DNA of 64,000 nt from Corythucha ciliata (taxonomy: Eukaryota > Arthropoda > Insecta > Hemiptera > Tingidae), in contig CM075937.1 of the NCBI GenBank assembly GCA_038030265.1, positions 40,218,198 through 40,282,197 on the forward strand, written 5' to 3'. The position numbers and the translations under genes are program-made. The notes beneath the pieces are model-generated. The model made no database searches. It had not been told where the DNA came from and saw nothing but the letters and a program-made list of their open reading frames with translations. Positions within the stretch are counted from its first letter, which is position 1. Each line of letters starts with the position of its first letter. This document shows positions 47,851-58,060 of this stretch, piece after piece.

Positions 47851-48488
47851 CGCCAATTCGTGGTTTCTCGAGTCAACTTCATGGCTAACGAAGAGCAAAA
47901 GCACTAATTCATGGTTAGAAGTGAAAAAAATCGCAAGTTTATGTCTGAAATTTATGGAAAGTGATAATGTGCTGTTCGTGGGTCAATTCCACGACTGAAA
48001 AAAAAACGCGCACTTAGTATTCATGGATGGAATTTGAAAAACTCACTAACTCGCAGCTAAAATGACAACCTAGTCAGGTAGAAAATCGATTCGGTAACAG
48101 AAAAAAAATTGTGGAGACAAAAACGTTGAAAAACTCTGGATTGTTCAGCCTCCACGACAACATGCCCAGAAATGAACAAAGATTCTTGTTGTTACTTACG
48201 CGAAATTGTAAGTTTCGGGCCTCATTATCAATGGCCGCGTTGCAAAACTTCAGACTTGTTCAGCGCTTAATGAGCACTTAGTCTTTTGCCGTTGCAAAAC
48301 TGTCAGTCTAGCTCAGCGCTGAGTAAGTGTTTAATAATCGAACAAAACATGTTCCGAGGTGTTTCGATAGCCTTTTTCATCACGATGAAACCTTTCTGCC
48401 CTCTTTTTTTCAAAAATGCCATAAAAGTTCAACGATGGTTGACAACAAAATGAAGGAAAGGAATAATATTAGTTTTTAAGCCATACAA

Positions 48489-48568
48489 CTTGATTAATAT
48501 TTTATTTTTAGGGTTTTGGCTTATTGCAATAATAAGCCAAAATCCTAAAAGTAAAATATTAATTAAGG
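48489..48568. repeat. long perfect-type hairpin
   Basis: Arms of about 38 bp (CTTGATTAATATTTTATTTT then TAGGGTTTTGGCTTATT) inverted with three or so mismatches around a 5-base loop. A small foldback element or hairpin transcript. Confidence 0.7.
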
Positions 48569-48699
48569 AAAGGAAATTACTAACCTTCCGACAATGACAA
48601 CGGGGAATTGAAAACTCACAAATCACCGTTGCAAAACTCCAGTAAGCACTTAATTCTACACTTCAGCCAGTTTAACCACGAGCCCCGAGTTTTGTAACG

Positions 48700-49740
48700 C
48701 AACCAATGTTGGTGGAACCCGGGCTAAATACCCGGCCACGACAGCGCCTTCAGTCTGACGAATATTCGCGAAATTGCAACATTTTAAAGGCAAATTATTC
48801 GTGACATTGGAAGTTTCCTAGCTTAATATTCGTGATGAGGTTTGCGAGTTTCAAATTTCCATTCCAGTGCAATTACGATTGTTTCGGATCTGAATATTCA
48901 AGAAGAAGCCAGGAAACTTGCAATTTAGCTCAACGGATCCGAAATTTCAAACTCACAAATATTGATCTCCAAACGTTGCAATAGCACGGCTGTTTGTCAG
49001 GGTATTGGCGCAGTCGGAGCCGGCAAGCCGATAGTCCCATAAAAACACCATACTTCGTTTCCTAAGCCATATATTAAGACGACAAACCGCAATGTCGCGA
49101 TTTCTCAGCCTCTATTTGAGCCATATTGCCCCCCCCCCCCAAAGTTGAAAACTGACCCAGAAGCTTGCGATTCAAAATATACTTGTAACTTGCAATTTTG
49201 CTGACTTCAAGACCCCAAACTTGCATTTGGGCAAGAATTAAGGACGTGGAACTTGCATTTTCGCAAAAATTAAAGACCTCGAATTCGCAATGTCCCCGAT
49301 ATTCAGCCAGAAAACTTGTGGTTTCGCACAATTTAGGACCCGAACTTTCAAACAGAATGCTTGGCGCTTATAATGTTGCAATTACACGGCTATTCGTGAG
49401 ACCTTGGTCGCAGTCGGGGTCAGTCAGAACAAATTACCTGAAACTTTTGCATTTCTGTTGAATTGAGCCGTGAAACTTCCAATTTCGACTTTGCGGCTAT
49501 TTGTCAGGGTGCTGTCATGACCGGCTATCTCCAGGTTCCACTTTCACTAAACTAAAATCGCGAAACTAAGACGTGAAATGACGCAGTATCGTGAGTTTCC
49601 ACCGGGAAGCTCTCAACTTTGCTGATATTTGCGTCCAAAATGTAGCTATTTTGCGGCTGTTCGTCAGGGCGCCGGCGCCGTAGTGGGAGGCTATATGGAA
49701 CGCCTCGCAAGATAAAATTCCAGATCCGCCACTGCCCGAA
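48700..49740. repeat. degenerate array, family C with higher-order block
   Basis: Units of ACTTGCAATTTCGC type with recurring GC-rich blocks near 48720, 49000, 49400, 49510 and 49670 (for example GCCGGCAAGCCGATAGTCCC). Confidence 0.78.
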
Positions 49741-52108
49741 GTGAAAGTGCAGCGATGGAGACACGTGCATAATCTGAGATACACGGTATATAGGGGTTTA
49801 ATAGAGGACGCCGGGGAACAGCGTCCACGTTTCATGGGATGGCTCGTATCAGTTCAACGTGAAGTTGTAAACTTTTTTAACTACATACACATTAATCAGC
49901 TATTTCGCAACGCCTTGCGATAAAATCTCAACGGGAGGAGAGGGGAGCACCAAAAACTGATCATTCATTATGGGCTTAGCTCACCTCGTGTTTTTCTACC
50001 ATCCGCTCCTCCTATAAAGAAAAACGTCCATTCATTCCTTTTTTTTCCAGCGCTATCATCTCAAAATTACACGGGTGTGTTGTGTATCTAATTATACCTA
50101 GGCCCGGGAGGCCCACAAGTTGTGGAATGTCCCGTGAGGAACAGGAGAGGAGAAGAGAATACGTTCTGCCGGTATATAAAATCCGCGCTTTCTTCTTCTG
50201 TATTATCTATATCCTGGGAGTTGTAAAACATCAACAATGGTCCCTTCACCCGCCCCTATACCTTAACGTATACCGTCGTCATCATGAATGTTGTTGAGGG
50301 CAAACAGAAAGGAGATGGTAACGATGATATAGCGGTGGGGGTGGTGGAGGGGGTGGGAAGATGCTCAGTAATATCTCGAGGATCATTTTCTGAGAAATCT
50401 CAAGACCCTCGGCAATCATCTGTCTTGTTGGCTTCTATTCTATTCTATATGCGGGGTTGGAACATAATCCATTGTGTTGGAAATAGACAGTGAAGAAAAT
50501 ACGAGAATCACTGTAACACTTAATTACGCGACGACGTTCATGCAAAACAAACGGAACAAAAACGTAAAACACGGGAATTGTGCACGAAGTGAGGCATTCC
50601 ACAGAAAAAAAACCTGTGCGCACGTGCTAAAAACTCATAAAAGAATAATTCTACATACCGTAAACCAAGAAACCACCTAGCGGAGGTTCCCAAAACAAAA
50701 TAAAAAGCATAAAATTAAAATAAAATAAAAAGCAACATAAATTAACAAAGGAAATGGCTATAAATCGTATTCTCATTAAAAATCCCTCTCAAATACATAA
50801 TTATAAGGCGGCTATTCGCCTAGAATTTCAGACTAACACGGTTTAAAAGTTTCTGTCGAAAAGGTGAGAGTTAATCGATGAAAACAATTCAACGAGATAA
50901 TGGTGACGTGGAGAGGGGAAATAAATTCCCAATAATCAAGAATTGAACTTCCTGTACCGGAACAAAGCCGGGAGTTACTTTATTGGAGCCGAGCCCTTTG
51001 TGGACTTCAAACAGGCCCTCTCCTTGAGGCAATGATATAAAATCGGATTCATATCCGAGCAAATTCTATGAAACATAGTGTGGGTGGGGAAAGGTGAGGG
51101 GGTTAACAAATTAAACTCAGTGAGGTGGGGGGAGCTCCGATTTTCTGATGGGAATACTGTGTTGTTGTCAAAGAGGCGGGTGAAATAAATACAAAGTGTG
51201 TGCACCTAACCGAAAATTTGAGGTGTCATTAGGCACTTTATTCATTAATCATATCTCGGATCCCAATGCAATATAATGAGAGAAACTTTTTTTTTGAACC
51301 CTTCCTAATTATACCCACGAGGTGTGGTTTGTTCCCAAAATACGCTACAGGGGAGGATTTTAATTAGGTAAGAGGAGTACGAAGAATGAACGTGACAAGT
51401 ATTCGGTGCAAAGGAGGTGGTGAAGGTGGAAGAGGACAAGGTGGAGGAGGAGGGGAGGATCTCCACACTTTTGTAATGGGAACACGCGAAGTGGAAGGAT
51501 ACGGGAAATCTTCTCGCATTCAGAAAAGCTTTTATACACCGCCAAACATTGTGTTCGTTGCTCCGCGAGAGTGCTTTGCCCCCTTCAAATTAACAACAAA
51601 AAACCCGCCTCTATTGTTTTCACCGCGATGTTCTTGCGTCGGAATAAAAAAAAGTCCGGGGAGGGGGAGAAATGGGAGTCAAGCATTCCGTATTTTTCGC
51701 ACCCTGTTTCAATACGGGGGGAATACGAAATCAAAAACACAAAAGTTGGAGAACGCAAGGCAAAAACTTAAGTTACTAAAAACGGAAATTTATTACGGCC
51801 GGCGTGGGCTGCTCTACCTTATCCCTAAGCAATCCAGTTTCATAGGAAAGAAACTTTATTTCAGAATCTTATTATCACCCTGAAAAATAGCTTTACTTTA
51901 GCCCCTTAAGTAGCAAACTTTGGCTCTATCCTCCCTGTTTCAATTTCCTCGAAAAAAGAAATTAAACGAAGTCCCTCTTTCACACTTCCAGGAACGTTTT
52001 ATAGCCATTTTTTATTATGAACTTTTCTACAAGGTGGGGAGGGAAGGGAAGATGAGGGGTATACAAATAAGACAATTAATGATTTTTTAAAAAAAAACGT
52101 GAACGAAC
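49740..52108. other. Shank intron 1, unique region
   Basis: No array and no supported exon. A 165-codon plus-strand frame at 51386-51883 has no features and is not called. Confidence 0.4.
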
Positions 52109-52261
52109 CTTTGGCAAGGCGGCGAGGCACTGCTGTTTTACATCCCAAACGAGTTGATGCGACGGGAATTGAAGGCACTTGTGTACATTCAATTCAGGGA
52201 CATGGACCCTGAGGAGAAGATAGCCCGGAACAGGGCCCTCCCCGCCGGCCTCCATAGCTCA
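52109..52261 (-). CDS. Shank: Shank exon 1 (coding): SPN-type domain start
   Basis: Acceptor GCTTTTTCAG then TGAGCT and ATG at 52255-52253. The in-frame TGA two codons before the ATG supports this start. 49 codons: MEAGGEGPVPGYLLLRVHVP then ELNVHKCLQFPSHQLVWDVK and QQCLAALPK, matching vertebrate Shank (IPDLQQTKCLRL, VWAAKQRVL). Donor AAG|GTTCGT. The acceptor implies at least one upstream non-coding exon, not found. Confidence 0.93.
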
Positions 52262-54740
52262 CTGAAAAAGCCAAAGCGAGAAGAAAAAAAAAGTTTAAAA
52301 GGCTGCCACTGTTAACGAGAAGACTTTTTTTTTGCGCGTCTTTTTATGGAAGACAGTATACTTTAAAGGTCAACATTATTATAGTCATTTCCTATTATTG
52401 ATATAAACAAGGGAGATAAAAAAAAACTCCGTTAGAATCCAGCTCTTGACATCCAGTTGTTTTCAATAAGCCGTGCAACGTAACTGACGCTTGGCATCTA
52501 TCGCGATAAGTGTTTTTCAATATAAATCAACTTCTGGACTAGACAAATAATTAAGCTCATAACCGTCCAAATGGACGGGGAAAATATAGCGAGAGAGAAG
52601 AGGATCTTACCATGTTTTGAACGACTCTTCATGTCCAAGAACACGTTTTTAAAAAGAAACAACAGTACTTCGTTTTTTACGGAGGATCAAGAAGCGATTT
52701 CCAGTGGTTTTTACAGTAAAATAATGAGAATGAGGCGCAGGCAAAGTGAAACACAACATTAACCGTATTTTCGCTATTGAATTACACTCAAAAAGCACTG
52801 TGCAACAAAAAGCTAACTAAAGTATAGCTCCCCCACATAGTTAAAAACGAGAGAAAGTGTGGGGGGAGGGGGGCATGGGATGAGACAGACTCTGAAGTCG
52901 GTTAAATTGCTCGAATTTTCACTGAAAACATTATTAATCGGGGCGTTCTAAAACAAGAAAAATAAATTTCCAAATCGCTGTTAAATCAGAGAAAAACTCG
53001 AGAGCCCCACAGAAGTTTTATTAGCTTTTGAAAAAGGGAATGGCTGGGTTAATGGGTTTTAGGCGCGGCTACAAGAAATAAACGGAAGACTTCGTTCAAT
53101 TAATTTAAAAAAATTATATTTATGGCCTCGACGGACCCAATTAAGGGAAACAGATTATAGAGTAAGTAGTGGGCAGAAGTGACTATTGAAAGTTAGACTG
53201 CGTCCCGCACAGCTCAAGGTGCTGTCACGGTTTGAGCCCCACTCAACAACATAGATTCAATTTCATTGGTTTTGACAAAAATAAAAGGCGATTGTGAGGG
53301 AAAGGACAGTCCAACGGATAAAATAAAATCGCTTTTCCACAAGGCACAAAAATTACGTTCATTATACGCGATTACAGCTGAAACGTAAATCGATAAACAG
53401 TCACGTACAATCTTTTCAACACCTTTTCCGTATTTCTCATCTCATTGCACGGAGACAGAAAGGATTTTCTATTTCCTGGGGGCGATCTCAATTTCCGGGC
53501 GTTCATTTTGTATCCTGCGCTAAGCGTGACTCCTGGCCTTTGAACTCCCCTCGTTAATGTATTCATGTACTTTCGTTATTTCATTTTAGAAATGAAATAT
53601 ATTCCTCCTTCCCAACCCAATCACAGTGCCCCTCGTTAAAAACAATCTAATTAGAGGGCCTAATAAAGGGAAGCCGGCAAAAAAAAAAAAACAATAGGCA
53701 GAGGCACCTTGGACTTGAGAGGGACAGAAGATCGAATTTGAAAGAAGAACATCGTCTCGCTGGTTGGAATAGGACGACAGAGAGAGAGGGTGAGAGGAGG
53801 ATGAAGAAGAGCGGGATTTCTCGACCGCGCGGGGTCAGCGTCCGTATTGATTCCCGCATTCCTCGGCAACCTCGTCGTCGCCGCCACTGCCCGTCGCCGC
53901 ATATGTCCGCCCGAGCGGAATAAATAGGCCTGTATTTAACTGGAGAATGAGGAGAGGGGAAAACGCAACGAAAATCCACGTTAATAGTGACCTGAAAAGC
54001 GCTTTAGAGATCCTGGGGAAAAGAACTGTTTATTAAATCATTTTTATCGATTACTCGCGACGATACATTGTAAAAGAAACTCTGTTAAATGTTTACATTA
54101 ATCTTCAAATTTGATTCTCGCCATAAAAATTGTTGATTTCAGGCCAGTTCAAACAGCAAACTGTCAAATTTAATCCTGAAATTGGGATCTTCGGATCATA
54201 AATGTGACCTTTTTATTAATCGACACTGGCTATGTTCACAATTTAGAAGGTCATGCATTATTCTTGGAAAACTTGGAATACAGCACCACCCCGCCAATCA
54301 TGGAAATTGAATTTTCAGGGCAGAAAATAACAACTCTATGCCAGAATCTGAAAGACAACTTGAAAATTTCTCCCGGCAACCAAGATTAGTGGTTCAGATG
54401 CCTCAGAAAGCAGAAATTACGCCGGATTGAACGGTTATTTTTCTTCAGAAACTCATAAAACCGACTCGAAACTTTGAAATTCACCCCCCCTCCCACCGTT
54501 CCGGTAACCCGCCTACACTGTGTCTGTCCAGACTCTCAATGTTATACCACTTATAAATGGAACAAAACACTCGACGGGCAAAACAGAGACAGTGGACCTG
54601 TCCGTTACCTAAAGGGGGGCTCGCGCCCCAGGCGTTGCCCACACAGTTCCACAGCGCTTTCTTATAGAAGGGTCTCTCTCACTCACTCTTTCTCTCTCAC
54701 TCTCTCTTTCTCTCTCCTGAATTGCGGCAATGTGCCACAA
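52262..54740. other. upstream of Shank coding start, no gene supported
   Basis: Should hold or lead to a non-coding 5' exon of Shank; none can be placed. A CT-rich microsatellite lies at 54672-54717. Confidence 0.4.
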
Positions 54741-54876
54741 ATGAGCCAAATTCCCTACATTTTGTTTTTGAAGAAGCCCGCAAACCCTCGGAATTGGTTT
54801 TTGAAAGTGTCAGAGAGATTGGCAAAATTTGTGGGTTTGAAACAGCTAAATTCATGGGAATTCGTTATTTGAATTA

Positions 54877-55017
54877 AGCTCGGTGCACACGATGCATTTT
54901 TCGAAGCATGTTTACTTGCCTGGTGAAAAAAAACATATGATCCACAGCAGTGACCGGATGTTTTTTAGAACAGGCAGGCCATCATGCTTCAAAACAATGC
55001 ATCGTGTGCACCGAGCT
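54877..55017. mobile_element. MITE with 35-bp inverted ends and TTA flanks
   Basis: Ends AGCTCGGTGCACACGATGCA and TGCATCGTGTGCACCGAGCT are perfectly inverted over 20 bp and continue imperfectly to about 35 bp (TTCGAAGCATG / CATGCTTC). TTA flanks both sides. A 3-bp TTA duplication fits PIF/Harbinger-type MITEs. No coding capacity. Confidence 0.82.
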
Positions 55018-55457
55018 TTAGTCAACCCCGTAAAACTGCCTAGTGATTTGCTCAACAGCGCAAAATTTTGTTTCCCACGCTGCGAGACCTTATAGGAAAT
55101 ACCTTTTTTTATCCTATACTCGACGTGAAAACGCGTGCTTTCATGACTCGCAACTGTCATGAAAATACGATTTTCATGTCTAGACATGAAAATTTTCGCC
55201 AAAATTTGCCACCAAGATGCGCCTCGGATGGCTATCGCATTTTTTGTTCTATTCCTGCACGGTTTCAACTCGTTGCCACGCAACGCATCTCTCCTCACTC
55301 CTCTACTCCGACCGATGCCGTTCCCACTCACAGAGGCGTTGTCGTTTGTCTAGATGCACTTTTATTTTGTATCTTGTCAAATACGGATGGGCAAACGTTT
55401 TCTATTTATTCCACCTTCCAGTTTTATACTGAATGCTATAACTTGACAATTTTCTAA

Positions 55458-55613
55458 AGGGGTCCATAGACGTACAATAAATATTGCGCAATAAATTTGT
55501 ACAGTATTTCGTTTCCAGATGTTTAAGGATAAAAAATTAGGTTGTTCATTATATTGTGCAACCCATCAATATAACCCACAAACGTTCAATTTTATTGTAC
55601 GTGTATGGGCCGC
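55458..55613. mobile_element. TTAA-type MITE, related to 45284
   Basis: Ends GGGGTCCATAGACGTACAATAAA and the reverse complement of TTTATTGTACGTGTATGGGCCGC are inverted with few mismatches; CGCGCCCCAT-like core matches the 45284 element loosely. TTAA present on the right (55614-55617), decayed to TAAA on the left. Confidence 0.6.
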
Positions 55614-55819
55614 TTAATGGGCCCTGAGAGCCCAAATTTCCAGATAGTTCTAGGAACACGTGTTTAGAAAGTTAAATGATTTCACCACTTCTTTCGGGCC
55701 ATAAGAAACTTGTCGATCTATAATTTATTAATTTTGTCCTATTCTTGCGTAGGAAAAAAAATCATGTGTGCACCTCGGCAGAAAGGCGTGTTCTGGGCCT
55801 CGAAAAATGGTCAGCCGAG

Positions 55820-56040
55820 ACGTCGGACCCACCAAATTGGTTTTTCGAGTGGGTCAAAACCACAAATTTGATTTTAAATGAACCAACTCTTCGAAATATT
55901 GTTTTTGGAAGAAAACAGACGCGCGAATAAGTTATTTTTAAAATGATCCAACACCCTGCACATTTTGATTTTTAAAAGTGTAAAATCCGAGAAGTTGGCT
56001 TTTTTAGGAAGCCAATCCCGCAATATTGGTTTCTGACCTG
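55820..56040 (+). repeat. degenerate array, family B (short)
   Basis: A few plus-oriented family B units (GGTTTTTCGAGTGGGTCAAA). Confidence 0.6.
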
Positions 56041-56229
56041 CCAGCAACCGTGATTTCAACGTGGGGGGAGGGCAAACTCATATAACAATTCCTTAAATTA
56101 ATCAAATACATTTTGGTGACTCTAAGGGGCAGACCATGCAGCATGCATCCACCATGGCAGAGACGAAGAGTGGCAGACCACCCTAGGCCACTCATCAAAA
56201 GTAAGACCGCGTAAAGCTTACAAAAAATG

Positions 56230-56440
56230 CGGATTTCTAGAGTTTAAAGCGTTAATTCAAGGCTGAAAAGTGGAAAAGATGCTCAATTCCTGCAAAAAAT
56301 TTAGGGCGGAACCCCTAATTTGTGATATCTGATCGCAGCTTCGCGGCTAAAAATAAGAAAATTGCCTAATTCGTGGTACAAAGAGGACTTTCACGGCTGA
56401 AATTGAGCACTAGCACTAATTCGTGGCTGAACTGTGGCGC
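56230..56440 (+). repeat. degenerate array, family A (short)
   Basis: A few family A units (CTAATTCGTGGCTGAA), adjoining family D. Confidence 0.65.
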
Positions 56441-57240
56441 TAATAAGATGTCTAAACAGATAATTAGCACCCTGAAAAAAGGCAACCTGGCTATTCACGC
56501 CCTAAGAATGGCAAGCTGAGCATTCGCACCCTAAAAATTGCCAAACTGGCTATTCACACCCTTATAATGACTAAACTAGCCATTTACGCCCAAAAAAAAA
56601 AAAGTTGGCTTTTCACGTGACGGATGATACCGCGCCTTATGAATGGCAAAACTGACTGTTTGGGACCTTAAAAGAGCCGAACTGGTTATTCACTCCCTTA
56701 AAATGGCAAAACGGGCTATTCGCACCCTACATATGACCAAACAGGCTGTTTACACCCTAAAAATATTAAAAAGCTGGCTTTTCTCGTCCTAAGAATAGCA
56801 CCACTCGTGGCCCAGATTTAGTGTGATGGATGACACGACCTGTAAATGGCAAAAGAGACTGTTGGCACCCTAGAAATGGCCGAACTGGCTGTACAATCCC
56901 TTAAACTGGCAAAACTGGTTATTCACGCCCTAAAAATGTCCAAAAGCAGGCAATTGACGTCCTAAAAAAGACACCATTTGCGCCTCAAATTTAATTTGTT
57001 GGATAGTACGCGCCCTGCGAATGGCAAAACTGACCATTTGCGCCCTAAAAATTACGAACCTGGTTATTCACGCACTCAAAATGGCCAAAAGCAGGCTTTT
57101 AACGCCATATAAGGGGCACCATTTGCGCCGCAAATTTGATTTATTTGACGTATAGTACGCACCCTATGAATGAAAAAACTGACTATTTGCCCCTAAAAAA
57201 TGAAGAAGCGTGCGTATTCACATTTCACTACAATAATGGC
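56440..57240. repeat. tandem array, family D, with higher-order repeat
   Basis: Units of about 31 bp: AATGGCAAAACTGGCTATTC then GCACCCTAAA. A second-level repeat (GGATGATACCGCGCC-type, then TGAATGGCAAAACTGAC) occurs at about 56625, 56822, 56996 and 57137. Less diverged than families A-C. Confidence 0.85.
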
Positions 57241-58060
57241 GATCTTACCCTTAAACTAAATTTTGTCAGTCTTTCCTCACAATGAAAATTTTACCCCGAA
57301 ACTGGTAGTTTTACTACAAACCGAAGTTTTTAATCTAAAATTCAAGTGTCTACCCCAGAAAAATTACCAGAAAACTGAAGTTTTCACTACGAAACTTCCG
57401 ATTTCACCTCTCAAACAATTAGTGGTTTCACCTAAAAACAGACAATTTCGCCAGAGTTTTGAGGAAAACGTCAGGTTTCGTATGAAATTGTCATTTTTGG
57501 AGTAAAATATCCAGTTTTGGGATAAAATAATCACTTTCGGGCTTTCGGAGTGGAATACCCACCAGTTATAGGGTAAAATCGTCAATTCAGGTACCTATGT
57601 GAGTTTTTGGTATGAAATTGTAAGTTTTGAGGTTGAAACCGTCATTTTTCGGACAAAATTGTTGGTTTTTGTAGTGAAATATACCTACGGAACGGAACGA
57701 CACTTCAGGTCGAGTATATAATAAAATCGTCAGTATTATAGTAAAATCTTATCTTTTCGGTTGAAACAAAGTTCTTTTCATGGTAAAATAAACCTTTTGG
57801 GGGTAAAATATTCAATTTCGAAATGGAACCGTAAAAGTTTTGGGGCAAAATCGCCAGTTTTTTATAGTGACAGCTTTTGGGGGTAACACGTCAGCTTTGG
57901 CCAGCAATCGTCTGTTTTGGTGAAAAGTCGTCTCATTTGGGAACAAATCGTCAGTACTGTGATGAAATCGTCAGAAAAATCATCCGTTTTGGTGTATATC
58001 ATGAGTTTTGGAGGTAAAAACCACCAGGAGACTGAATTTGCTGAAAAAGTGGCAGTTCTA
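57240..58060. repeat. tandem array, family E
   Basis: Units of about 20-22 bp: TAAAATCGTCAGTTTTGG and variants. 57740-57820 is close to a lone fragment at 9567-9650. Confidence 0.82.

Larger units (their letters stand above)
12858..52261 (-). other. Shank: Shank/ProSAP gene, overall span (17 coding exons)
   Basis: Master scaffold of excitatory postsynaptic densities in vertebrates; arthropods have one Prosap/Shank orthologue. Joining the 17 exons gives 1275 codons with no internal stop: SPN-type N-terminus (about 14-100), ankyrin repeats (about 112-345), SH3 (about 447-501), PDZ (about 570-663), then a long Ser/Pro-rich region with conserved blocks and two PPXXF Homer-type ligands (1223-1227, 1245-1249). 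All junctions are GT-AG and in phase. The C-terminal SAM domain usual in Shank is not found. Introns range from tiny (69 bp in 20287-20355) to 15.9 kb (36207-52108). Transcription start and any non-coding 5' exon are not located. Confidence 0.95.

Noticed and set aside
51386..51883. 165-codon open frame on the plus strand
   Set aside because: Low-complexity Gly/Lys-rich start, no domain, no splice or poly(A) context, inside Shank intron 1.
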